From: Myxococcales bacterium
GTDB taxonomy: Bacteria; Myxococcota; Myxococcia; Myxococcales; Myxococcaceae
DNA: 26,689 nt
Assembly: GCA_003153055.1 (NCBI GenBank)
Contig: PMBV01000426.1
Span: 581-27,269, forward strand
Reading direction: 5' to 3'
Positions 14,759 to 22,583 of the stretch are shown in pieces. Below the pieces are notes generated by a model that was given only the letters and a program-made list of their open reading frames with translations, searched no databases and was not told the DNA's origin. Within the stretch, counting starts at the first letter, position 1. Every line of letters begins with the position of its first letter. Position numbers and translations under genes: made by a program.

Positions 14759-15931
14759 TCAGAACCCTCCCGAGAGAATGCCCCCACCGCCTCCGGTTGT
14801 GATGCCCCCCGCGAGCATGAGCGACCCTGTCGAACGCGAAGCGTGCCCACGCTCGGCCTGCATGCTCGAGACAAACAACCAAGCACCGACCGCGGCGCTG
14901 ATCAGACTCACTCCGTACAGGACGTCGGCCGTCACGGCGGTGAAAATCGCCGTGCTCACATGCGCCTCGTAGAGCGTCGTCGCCGGGGCAGGTGTCCCGC
15001 GAGCGTCGGCGGCGAACTGCAACGTGAGGACACCGAAGACGACCCCGGCCACGGCGCACGACCCAGCGACGCCGACCATGGTGTAGGCCCAGGTTCGTCG
15101 GACGGGTGTTGGCTTGGCCGTGGCGGAGGTGACGGCTTCCACGACGCTGCTCCCCGATTGATCCCTGGACTCCGGCGACTCGCCGGGAGGCGCCGCTTGA
15201 GCTGGCATGGTCGCCTGGGGTTCCACCGGGGTCTCGGCGTAGTGAGACTCCGCTTCCTTCGACGCATGTTCCTCCCCGTGGCCGTCCCGCGTCGCCGAGC
15301 GGAGCTTGACGGTCCTCTCGCTGATGTGGGTGAGGTCTATCTCGAAGGTGGACCTCGCCGCCTCGTAGCCGTCAGCCCAAACGACCAGCTCGTGCTCTCC
15401 CGCGCCGAGCTCCACGTACGCCGGCCAGTTCGCCAGGGCCTGGCCGTCCACGGCGACCTGCGCCGCTGCCGGTTCCACATACACGACCAGCTGCTGCAGC
15501 CCCTTGGCTTGCAAACGCTTCTCCGCGTAGGAGATGTCCCGAAGAAGGACCGCATCCTCCCTCGCCGCTGGCTCGAGGCGCAGGTACTCGCGGTAGTTGC
15601 GCAGCGCCAACCCCGGCTCGTCGAGGCGTTCGTGGCACTTGCCGATGTTGTAGACGTTGGTCGAGTTCGGCATCACCGCGTGGGCCTCGCGAAACTTGGC
15701 GATGGCCTCCAAGTACCGAACGCGAGAGAAGAGCGTCTTCGCGTCGGCGATGAGCGCCTTCGCCTTGGCGTCGACGCTCTCCGCCATCTGCGAGCTCACC
15801 CGTGGGTCCGCCCCAAGGGAAACGACGAGAATGAGTGCAAGCCCCCCCAAGAACAGCGCTCCTTTCGAACTCCTGATTCTCGGCGCGACGACTTTGCTGT
15901 TCTTGGATGAAAATGTACATCGGATTGACAT
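14759..15931 (-). CDS. TPR and PEGA-domain membrane protein
   Basis: A 390-residue protein with an N-terminal hydrophobic segment (about 24-40, probable signal anchor), a TPR-like helical region (56-125: AKTLFSRVRYLEAIAKFREA, then TNVYNIGKCHERLDEPGLAL), a PEGA domain (about 145-210: LVVYVEPAAAQVAVDGQAL, then LGAGEHELVVWADGYE), a Pro/Glu/Ser linker and two C-terminal membrane helices (about 281-303 and 335-356) with a Gly-rich tail. This TPR-PEGA layout is frequent in myxobacteria and suggests an envelope protein whose soluble part faces the periplasm; no function is established. ATG 15931 leaves just 22 bp to the divergent SDR. It lies 64 bp upstream of the EF-hand lipoprotein gene, so the two could be one operon. 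Confidence 0.8.
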   Translation of the reverse strand: MSIRCTFSSKNSKVVAPRIRSSKGALFLGGLALILVVSLGADPRVSSQMAESVDAKAKALIADAKTLFSRVRYLEAIAKFREAHAVMPNSTNVYNIGKCHERLDEPGLALRNYREYLRLEPAAREDAVLLRDISYAEKRLQAKGLQQLVVYVEPAAAQVAVDGQALANWPAYVELGAGEHELVVWADGYEAARSTFEIDLTHISERTVKLRSATRDGHGEEHASKEAESHYAETPVEPQATMPAQAAPPGESPESRDQSGSSVVEAVTSATAKPTPVRRTWAYTMVGVAGSCAVAGVVFGVLTLQFAADARGTPAPATTLYEAHVSTAIFTAVTADVLYGVSLISAAVGAWLFVSSMQAERGHASRSTGSLMLAGGITTGGGGGILSGGF

Positions 15932-15953
15932 GGAGAGGCTCTAGACTCGAGGA

Positions 15954-16766
15954 ATGACTTTGCTTCACGGAAAGACGCTCCTGGTGACGGGAGGAAGCCG
16001 AGGGATCGGCCTTGCCATCGCGGTTCGGGCCGCGCGTGACGGCGCCAACATCGCCATCTTGGCCAAGACGACCCAGCAACACCCCAAGCTGGAAGGCACC
16101 ATCTTCACCGCGGCCAAGGAAATAGAGGCCGCTGGCGGCAAAGCGCTCCCCATCGAGTGCGACATCCGGTCCGACGAGCAGGTCGCTCAAGCCGTCGCCA
16201 AGACCGTGGAGGTCTTCGGGGGCATCGACGTCTGCGTCAACAACGCCAGCGCCATCAGCCTCACCGGCACCCTCGAGACGCCGATGAAGAAGTACGACCT
16301 GATGCATCAGGTCAACACGCGCGGCACATTCCTGGTGAGCCAGACGTGCCTCCCACACCTGAAGCGCGCCAAGGGACACATCCTCAACCTATCGCCTCCA
16401 CTCACCCTTCAACCCAGGTGGTTCGGCCCTCACGTCGCCTACACCATGGCCAAGTACGGCATGTCGATGTGCGTGCTGGGCATGGCCGAAGAGTTCAAGG
16501 GAGAGGTCGCCGTCAACGCGCTGTGGCCCCGCACCACCATCGCCACCGCGGCCGTCAACATGCTGGGCGGCGAGGCGCTGATGAAGGCCAGCCGCACGCC
16601 AGACATCATGGCCGACGCCGCGCACGTCATCTTGACCAAGGACCTCTCCTTCACCGGGAACTTCTGCATCGATGACGAGGTCCTCACTCAGGCGGGCGTC
16701 ACCGACCTGAAGAAGTACCTTGTCGACCCCGCCGTCGAGCCGGCTCCCGACTTCTTCCTGCCCTGA
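15954..16766 (+). CDS. HSDL2-like short-chain dehydrogenase
   Basis: A 270-residue SDR. TGGSRGIG (12-19) binds the cofactor, NNAS (96-99) follows, S147 and Y163-x-x-x-K167 (YTMAK) are catalytic, and WPRTTIATAA after them replaces the normal PG motif. The long insert after the glycine motif (KTTQQHPKLEGTIFTAAKEI) and the WPRTTIATAA block are typical of the SDR domain of hydroxysteroid dehydrogenase-like protein 2 (HSDL2), seen also as stand-alone bacterial enzymes with fatty-acid-related roles. Here there is no SCP2 lipid-binding domain. ATG 15954 has GAGGA directly before it. A fatty-acyl or steroid-like substrate is inferred only from the family. Confidence 0.88.
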   Translation: MTLLHGKTLLVTGGSRGIGLAIAVRAARDGANIAILAKTTQQHPKLEGTIFTAAKEIEAAGGKALPIECDIRSDEQVAQAVAKTVEVFGGIDVCVNNASAISLTGTLETPMKKYDLMHQVNTRGTFLVSQTCLPHLKRAKGHILNLSPPLTLQPRWFGPHVAYTMAKYGMSMCVLGMAEEFKGEVAVNALWPRTTIATAAVNMLGGEALMKASRTPDIMADAAHVILTKDLSFTGNFCIDDEVLTQAGVTDLKKYLVDPAVEPAPDFFLP

Positions 16767-16886
16767 CGTCGTCCTCTGACGCACAGCGGCACGTGAGCCG
16801 CTCGACGGTCGATGAATTTCGGGCCAGGGTCGTCTCGTAAGGGGTAGGCGGATCGTCCTTCATCGCTCCGGCAACGTACCGAAGCC

Positions 16887-17531
16887 ATGACGGCCCTCCT
16901 CCTGGGGCATATGCCAAACGACATCGCGGTCAAGGCCTCCGATGCGCCCGCGGTCAGCCCCGTCATCGATCCATTGCGCGCCCTGGCCCTCGCCGCCCGG
17001 GACGGAGAAAGCCTCGCCTTCTCACAGCTCTACGAGCGCACCCGAGAACAAGCCTGGCGGGTCTTGTACCGCGTGGTGGGCGCCTCCCCAGACCTCGAAG
17101 ACCTCCTCCAGGAGGCCTACCTACAGTTGATGCGAGCCCTCAAAGGCTACCGCGGTGACTCCAAGGTCACGACCTTCTTGCATCGGGTCTGCGTCAACGT
17201 CGGGCTCATGCACCTGCGGAGCAAACGGCGGCGCCCCGAGGACGCGGTGGAGAACCCACCCGAGGTTCACGCCTCCGAATCGGCGAGCCCTGAGCGCGTC
17301 GTGCACGTGAAGCAGGCCGCGGCCCTGGTCCAGCGGGCACTGTCGGCGCTGACGGAAGACAAAGCGACCGTCTTCGTCTACCACGACCTCTTGGGCCTCA
17401 AACCTGAGGAGATCTCCGAGCTGGTGGAGTGCCCCGTGAATACCGTTCGCAGCCGGCTCAACCGGGCACGCATCGACTTCACCCAAGCGGTGTCGACGCT
17501 CCACCCCCGCATCGAGCGAGGTGCGCCGTGA
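16887..17531 (+). CDS. ECF-type RNA polymerase sigma factor
   Basis: A 214-residue sigma-70 family factor of the extracytoplasmic-function type. Region 2 lies at about 44-112 (FSQLYERTREQAWRVLYRVV, DLEDLLQEAYLQLMRAL, TFLHRVCVNVGLMHLRSKRRRP) and region 4 at about 143-196 (LSALTEDKATVFVYHDLLGL, EEISELVECPVNTVRSRLNRAR, the helix-turn-helix). There is no region 1 or 3, as in ECF factors. ATG 16887 is taken; ATG 16911 is an in-frame alternative that would remove eight residues. The stop overlaps the GTG of the next gene (GTGA), so sigma and anti-sigma are translationally coupled. Self-regulation is likely, but I could not define the promoter. Confidence 0.93.
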   Translation: MTALLLGHMPNDIAVKASDAPAVSPVIDPLRALALAARDGESLAFSQLYERTREQAWRVLYRVVGASPDLEDLLQEAYLQLMRALKGYRGDSKVTTFLHRVCVNVGLMHLRSKRRRPEDAVENPPEVHASESASPERVVHVKQAAALVQRALSALTEDKATVFVYHDLLGLKPEEISELVECPVNTVRSRLNRARIDFTQAVSTLHPRIERGAP

Positions 17532-19045
17532 CGCACCCCTCGCACGACGCCCTGTGGACCTGGGCACAAGCGGGCCACGACGCCCCTGAGCCCATCGGCT
17601 CCCACGTCGAGTCCTGCCTCCAGTGCACCGCGACCGTGGCCGACATTCGGGTCGCGCAGCAGGTGCTGGCCTCACTGCCCACCCCGCCACCCATGCCCCA
17701 TGCCTTGGCGCAGCGGGTTGGCGTGGCGCTGGCCGAGAAGGCCGACCAGCAATTCCTCGCCCAGTGGCGGCGGTGGTGGGCCGGGCTCCTGAGCCCTCGC
17801 TGGCTCGTGCCCGTGGCGGCCGCCGTCCTCGCGGTGCTGGTGCTGCGAGGGCTGCCCGAAGACTCGGCTCGCGTCGGCCCGTCGACCGTGGCCGAGACGA
17901 GCATCCCGCCGAGCACCTCGCCGGCCGGTGCACTCCCGGCGCCGAAGGACCCCGCGACGCCTCCAAGGCCGACCCAGAAGCGGCTGACCGCCAGCGTCGC
18001 GACGGCGAGGGGCGCGCACGCCCAGGAGCGGCCGTTGCGGAAAGCGCAGATGCTCCAGGAGGGCACCAGGGTCGCGACGGAGGCAGGAGGCAGTCTGTGG
18101 ATGAGGCTGGGCGACGGAACCCGCGCGGGGCTGACGGGCGCCACCCAGGTGACCCTGGCTCGACTGGAAGACAAGGCGGTGCGACTCGAGGTCGCGCAGG
18201 GCAACCTGGCGATGGTCGTCCCCCACCGAGAGGACCGGCTGGTGACGGTGCAGGCGGGCGAGGTCGAAGTGAAGGACCTCGGCACCCGCTTCCTGGTGTC
18301 ACGCAGCGAGGGCCGGGTGCTGGTCGCCGTCGAGGAGGGCGCCGTCGAGGTGAAGACACCGACCACCACGAGAAAGGTCGTCGCCGGGCACGCCGCCTCC
18401 TGGCACGACGGTCGCCTCGACTCCCTGACGTGGGAGGTGCCACCACCGCGAACCCCAGCCACCCAGGCAGCTCCAGAGCAACCGACGCCGCGCGTGCAGG
18501 AGCAGAAGAAGGCGAACGAGCCCGACGACACGCCCGAGGTGCCCCAGGCCACACCCGAGGAGGAAGAGAAGACGCCCGCGGAGCCCGACGACGCGCCAGA
18601 GGTGACCGGCGCCGATTCGGAGACCACGTCCGCGGCTCCGGCCCAAGCTGGCTCCACCGAGGAGGAGTGGGCCAAGCTTCCTCCCACGACCAGCCCGGCG
18701 CCCGCGAGTCGGCCAGCGACCTCGACTCACCGCGCCTCGCGCTTCGACCTGAGCGGCCTCGAAGAGCGACTCCGGGTTCTCCAGCGCGCGCTCCAGGCGC
18801 CCTTTCTCCCCAGCGAGCAGGTCCGCGAGGCGAGAGTGAAGGAGGTCACGTTCCGCGCCCAGGCAGGAGAGTGCCGCGGCGTGCTGGTGTCCGCCGAGCG
18901 GTGGCTCAGACAGCCGTCGACCCGGCGGGCCGAGGAGCCGATGTGGCGGCGCTCGGTGCTCACCGAGAAGTGGCGGTGTCTCTTGAAGCTGGGCCGGGTG
19001 GACGCCGCCAAGCGGGTTGAGCGGGAGCTCGACGCTCAGCCTTGA
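17528..19045 (+). CDS. Anti-sigma factor with zinc-finger and FecR domains
   Basis: A 505-residue membrane protein starting GTG 17528 inside the sigma gene's stop. H26-x3-C30-x2-C33 (GSHVESCLQC) is the zinc-binding motif of anti-sigma domains that hold ECF factors. One membrane helix follows (about 92-109, LVPVAAAVLAVLVLRGL). Outside, residues about 175-300 form a FecR domain (LWMRLGDGTRAGLTGATQVTL, VTVQAGEVEVKDLGTRFLV, EEGAVEVKT, VVAGHAASW). Then comes an acidic Pro-rich linker with two EPDD(T/A)PEV units, and a C-terminal helical region with TPR-like character (about 425-505). It would hold the sigma factor at the membrane until an envelope signal arrives; FecR proteins elsewhere often answer to TonB receptors, but none is here. 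It ends 7 bp from proA. Confidence 0.88.
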   Translation: MTHPSHDALWTWAQAGHDAPEPIGSHVESCLQCTATVADIRVAQQVLASLPTPPPMPHALAQRVGVALAEKADQQFLAQWRRWWAGLLSPRWLVPVAAAVLAVLVLRGLPEDSARVGPSTVAETSIPPSTSPAGALPAPKDPATPPRPTQKRLTASVATARGAHAQERPLRKAQMLQEGTRVATEAGGSLWMRLGDGTRAGLTGATQVTLARLEDKAVRLEVAQGNLAMVVPHREDRLVTVQAGEVEVKDLGTRFLVSRSEGRVLVAVEEGAVEVKTPTTTRKVVAGHAASWHDGRLDSLTWEVPPPRTPATQAAPEQPTPRVQEQKKANEPDDTPEVPQATPEEEEKTPAEPDDAPEVTGADSETTSAAPAQAGSTEEEWAKLPPTTSPAPASRPATSTHRASRFDLSGLEERLRVLQRALQAPFLPSEQVREARVKEVTFRAQAGECRGVLVSAERWLRQPSTRRAEEPMWRRSVLTEKWRCLLKLGRVDAAKRVERELDAQP

Positions 19046-19052
19046 CCGTGGC

Positions 19053-20309
19053 TCACCGGACCTGCCCGTCGCCCTCCACCACGTACTTCTGGGAGGTCAG
19101 CTCGGCCAGCCCCATGGGCCCGAACGCATGCAGCCGGGAGGTGCTGATGCCGACCTCCGCCCCCAGCCCCAGCTCGCCGCCGTCGTTGAACCGGGTCGAC
19201 GCGTTCACCACCACCGCCGAGGCGCACACCTCGCGGGTGAAGCGCCGGGCCGCGTCGCGATTCGAGGTGACAATCGCCTCGGTGTGCTCGCTGCCGTACC
19301 GGGCGATGTGGTCGAGCGCGCCGTCGAGGCCGCCCACCACCCGCACCGCCAGCTTGAGCTCGAGGAACTCCCGGCCGAAGTCCTCGGGTGCCGCGCGGCT
19401 GAACGGCACCTTGGCCGCCTCAAGCACCTGGGCGCTCTCTTCGCAGACCTTGAGCTCGACACCCTGGCCGACCAGCGCGGCCCCTGCCTTGGGCAAGAAC
19501 GACTTCGCCACCGAGCGGTCGACGAGCAGGCACTCGGCCGCGTTGCAGACCCCCGGGCGCGACACCTTGGCGTTGATGATGATGCGCTCGGCCATCGCCA
19601 GGTCGGCGCTCGCTTCGACGAAGACGTGGCACACACCCTGGTAGTGCTTCACCACGGGGATTCGCGCGTTCTGGGCCACGAAGCGAATGAGGCCCTCGCC
19701 GCCCCGGGGAATGCAGAGGTCGATGAGGCCATCGAGCCCGAGCAGCTCGAGCATCGACTCACGGTCCGTGGTGGGCACCAGCTGGATGCAGGCGGGAGGG
19801 AGCCCGGCCTTGGCCAGACCCTCCTGGAGCACGTCGGCGATGGCCTGGTTCGAGCGGAAGGACTCGCTCCCGCCGCGGAGGAGCACAGCGTTCCCGCTCT
19901 TGAGGCACAGGGCCGCCGCGTCACTCGTCACGTTGGGCCGCGACTCGTAAATCATCAGCACCACGCCCAGCGGCAGCCGCACTTTCCGCACCTCGAGACC
20001 ATTGGGCCGTCGCCATGACGAGGTGACCGCTCCGACGGGGTCCTCGAGGGCGCACACGGCCTCGAGCGCCTTGGCCATCGCCTCGACGCGCTTTTCGTCG
20101 AGGGCCAGACGGTCGATGAACGCCGCGTTCTTGCCTGACGCCTTGGCCTCGGCCAGGTCCTTCTCGTTGGCCTCGAGGAGGCCCGATTTCCGCGCCCGCA
20201 GCGCCGCCGCCATCGCCCGCAGGGCCTCGTCCTTCTGGGCTGTCGGCGCCACGGCCAGGGCTCGGGCCGCGTTCCTCGACACCACTGCCAGTTCCTTCAT
20301 CGTCGTCAC
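19053..20309 (-). CDS. proA: Glutamate-5-semialdehyde dehydrogenase (gamma-glutamyl phosphate reductase)
   Basis: A 418-residue protein, the normal length for ProA, which reduces gamma-glutamyl phosphate with NADPH to glutamate-5-semialdehyde in proline synthesis. Landmarks: [47 protein letters not shown], then [15 protein letters not shown] with the catalytic cysteine, [15 protein letters not shown], and the C-terminal [34 protein letters not shown], all diagnostic. It is cytoplasmic. ATG 20309 begins [12 protein letters not shown]; the second ATG at 20300 is an alternative. No proB (glutamate 5-kinase) is next to it in this window, although the two are often paired; it appears to be a single-gene unit. 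Confidence 0.97.
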   Translation of the reverse strand: MTTMKELAVVSRNAARALAVAPTAQKDEALRAMAAALRARKSGLLEANEKDLAEAKASGKNAAFIDRLALDEKRVEAMAKALEAVCALEDPVGAVTSSWRRPNGLEVRKVRLPLGVVLMIYESRPNVTSDAAALCLKSGNAVLLRGGSESFRSNQAIADVLQEGLAKAGLPPACIQLVPTTDRESMLELLGLDGLIDLCIPRGGEGLIRFVAQNARIPVVKHYQGVCHVFVEASADLAMAERIIINAKVSRPGVCNAAECLLVDRSVAKSFLPKAGAALVGQGVELKVCEESAQVLEAAKVPFSRAAPEDFGREFLELKLAVRVVGGLDGALDHIARYGSEHTEAIVTSNRDAARRFTREVCASAVVVNASTRFNDGGELGLGAEVGISTSRLHAFGPMGLAELTSQKYVVEGDGQVR

Positions 20310-20512
20310 TGATGCACCTCGAAGAGGGAGCGAATGAGCCAGACGTTCGCCGTCAGCCCTCTTGACTCATGAACCAGTCGGTCGTGTCAAATTCGATCGC
20401 CTCGAAAGGCTCGGCTCGAACCCGCTCCCCTGCCTGAAAGGCCGCCTCGCCTCCCGTGGGCCCGTGTCGAGTTGTGGTGCCGAGCGAGCGGAAACCGGCT
20501 TTAGATGCGCCT

Positions 20513-21007
20513 ATGCGCGGCTCCCCGCTCGCCTTGGTTGCCCTCTTCCTCAGCTGCGTCGGGTTCAGCCACGGCGTCTTTCAGAAAGACACGGTTCGCT
20601 ACTTCGTCGGCGAGCCCGACGCGACAAGGTGGCGCCCCATCAGGCTCAGCGAGAACGACCTCGCTTGGGTGGCCCGAGACTCGGGCGACATCCTCGCGGT
20701 CAACGCCACCTGCGCGGACCACGGAGATCCACCCCTCGAGGTGCTCACCACCCATCTCCTGTTCGGCTTCGCAGACCACGAGCTCCTCGACCGGCGGACC
20801 GAGTCTCTTGACGGGCGTGAGGCGTTACGGTCCAAGTACCACGCCAAGCTCGACGGGGTGCCCATCGAGCTGGAGCTCGTCGTCCTCAAGAAGAACGGGT
20901 GCGTGCATGACTTCACCTTCATCGCTCCGCTCGCGACGGCCTCGGCCGAGCGCCACGAGGCGTTCGACGCCCTCGTCCACCGCTTCCACCAGGAGGCGAC
21001 CCAGTGA
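20513..21007 (+). CDS. Small exported protein at the head of the Mla operon
   Basis: A 164-residue protein with a hydrophobic leader (MRGSPLALVALFLSCVGFSHG); FLSC could be a weak lipobox with Cys14, or it may simply be a signal peptide. The mature part (TVRYFVGEPDATRWRPIRLSENDLAWVA, NATCADHGDPPLEVLTTHLL, IELELVVLKKNGCVHDFTFIAP) has two Cys that could pair and I do not recognise a family. ATG 20513 follows the leader logically; an earlier in-frame codon at 20456 adds a non-signal stretch. Its stop overlaps mlaE's GTG as GTGA, so it should be made with, and probably work with, the Mla lipid transporter. Confidence 0.75.
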   Translation: MRGSPLALVALFLSCVGFSHGVFQKDTVRYFVGEPDATRWRPIRLSENDLAWVARDSGDILAVNATCADHGDPPLEVLTTHLLFGFADHELLDRRTESLDGREALRSKYHAKLDGVPIELELVVLKKNGCVHDFTFIAPLATASAERHEAFDALVHRFHQEATQ

Positions 21008-21834
21008 GTAGCCAGGAAGAGCCGCCGCCGACGGAGATCTCCGACCTGGTCCAGCAGGAGCTGGCCTCGCTGCTCCCCTGGACCCAGCGGGTGAAGGAGG
21101 CTGTGGAGGCGTTCGGCGTGGTGATGATGATGTTCTTCCGCGCCGCCCGCCGCGCCGTCACCCCGCCCTTCGCCTTCGCCGACACGGCCAACCAGATCGA
21201 GATACTCGGGCTCCGGTCGCTCCCCATCGCCACCCTGACCGCCGTCTTCGCGGGCCTGGTCCTCTCGCTGCAGTTCGCCTTCTTCCTGGCCCGCTTCGGC
21301 GTGCAGCACACCGTGGGCAAGGTGGTGGTGCTGACCCTGTTCCGCGAGCTCGGGCCGGTATTGACCGCCCTCACCGTCGGCGCCCGCATCGGCTCGGGCA
21401 TCACCGCGGAGTTGGGCTCCATGCGAGTGACCGAGCAGATCGACGCCATCAGCGCGCTGGGAGCCGACCCCATCAAGAAGCTCGTCTCGCCCCGGCTGGT
21501 CGCCTGCGCCATCGTCATGCCGGCGCTCACCACGCTGGCTGACGTCTTCGGGCTCGCGGCCGGCTCCCTGGTGGTGCGCACCCAATACGACATTCCCTTC
21601 GAGCAGTACTTCCGCTCGGCCGTGCAGACCGCCACGCTGATGGACTTCGGCTCGGGCATCGGCAAGAGCGCGGTGTTCGGAGTCATCATCGCCATCGTCG
21701 GCTGCTCGAGGGGCTTCACCGTCACCGGTGGCACCGAGGGCGTCGGCCGCGCCACCACCGAGACCGTCGCCATCGCCAGCGTGGCGGTCCTCCTCTCCGA
21801 CTTCTTCCTGACCAAGCTGTTCCTCGCCTTTTGA
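21004..21834 (+). CDS. mlaE: Mla/MCE-type ABC transporter permease (MlaE family)
   Basis: A 276-residue integral membrane protein of the MlaE/YrbE family. GTG 21004 overlaps the preceding stop (GTGA). IEILGLRSLPIATLTAVFAG, then LTLFRELGPVLTALTVGARIGSGITAELGSMRVTEQIDA, followed by ISALGADPIKKLVSPRL, is the diagnostic block of the family, with about five membrane helices. It forms the inner-membrane channel through which MlaF and MlaD move phospholipids (Gram-negative lipid asymmetry), or in some bacteria other hydrophobic molecules. The N-terminal ~45 residues are a polar amphipathic extension. Family assignment is firm; which lipid and direction are not shown. Confidence 0.94.
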   Translation: MSSQEEPPPTEISDLVQQELASLLPWTQRVKEAVEAFGVVMMMFFRAARRAVTPPFAFADTANQIEILGLRSLPIATLTAVFAGLVLSLQFAFFLARFGVQHTVGKVVVLTLFRELGPVLTALTVGARIGSGITAELGSMRVTEQIDAISALGADPIKKLVSPRLVACAIVMPALTTLADVFGLAAGSLVVRTQYDIPFEQYFRSAVQTATLMDFGSGIGKSAVFGVIIAIVGCSRGFTVTGGTEGVGRATTETVAIASVAVLLSDFFLTKLFLAF

Positions 21835-21839
21835 GCGCC

Positions 21840-22583
21840 ATGCCCTCCGACGCGCTCATTCGCTTTGGTGGCCTGTGGAAGTCCTTCGGGCCCAAGAAAA
21901 TCTACGAGGACCTGAGCCTCGAAGTGAGGAAGGGCGAGACGCTCACCATCATCGGCGGCTCGGGCACCGGCAAGAGCGTCTTGCTCAAGTGCCTCATCGG
22001 CCTGTTGTACCCCGACCGGGGTGAGGTGTCCTTCGACGGCGTCGAGGTGACGAGCCTCGACGAGCACGGGTTGCGCGAGGTGCGCAAGCGAGTGGCCATG
22101 GTGTTCCAGGGGGCGGCGCTGTTCGACTCGCTGTCGGTGGCCGAGAACATCGCCTATCCGTTGCGGGAGCACCTGAAGCTGACCCACGACGAGGTGGCCG
22201 AGCGAGTGCGGCAGAAGCTCGCCCTCGTCAACCTGCCGGGCGCCGAGCACCTCAGGCCGTCGGACCTCTCGGGGGGCATGCGCAAGCGGGTTGGCCTGGC
22301 GAGGGCCATCGCCATCGAGCCCGAGGTCATCTTGTACGACGAGCCCACCACCGGCCTCGACCCCATCAGCACGCGCATCATCGACGAGCTCATCGTGTCG
22401 ACCAAACAGCGGCTGGGCTGCACGCAGATAGTGGTGACGCACGACATGGACAGCGCCTTTCGAGTCTCTGACCGCATCGCCATGCTGGCCAACCGGCACA
22501 TCGTCGCCCAGGGCACCGTGGCAGACATGAAGGCATCCACCAACCCCGAGGTCCGGGCGTTCTTCGACGCGAGGCTCACCTGA
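21840..22583 (+). CDS. mlaF: Mla/MCE-type ABC transporter ATPase (MlaF family)
   Basis: A 247-residue ABC ATPase. Walker A GGSGTGKS (39-46), Q-loop MVFQGAALFDSLSV (about 84-97), signature LSGGMRKRVGLARA (about 142-155), Walker B EVILYDEPTTGLDP (about 160-173) and the switch His in IVVTHDM are all present and intact. The MRKRVGLARA signature and the LFDSLSVAENIAYPLRE segment are characteristic of MlaF/Ttg2A. It powers MlaE. ATG 21840 is favoured; a TTG at 21831, overlapping the mlaE stop as TTGA, would add three residues. It is in one operon with mlaE and mlaD. Confidence 0.95.
   Translation: MPSDALIRFGGLWKSFGPKKIYEDLSLEVRKGETLTIIGGSGTGKSVLLKCLIGLLYPDRGEVSFDGVEVTSLDEHGLREVRKRVAMVFQGAALFDSLSVAENIAYPLREHLKLTHDEVAERVRQKLALVNLPGAEHLRPSDLSGGMRKRVGLARAIAIEPEVILYDEPTTGLDPISTRIIDELIVSTKQRLGCTQIVVTHDMDSAFRVSDRIAMLANRHIVAQGTVADMKASTNPEVRAFFDARLT

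Noticed and set aside
17479..18687. Minus-strand 402-codon frame and the other long open frames in 17.1-19.0 kb
   Set aside because: They overlap the sigma and anti-sigma genes and give Ser/Arg/Pro-rich nonsense without motifs.
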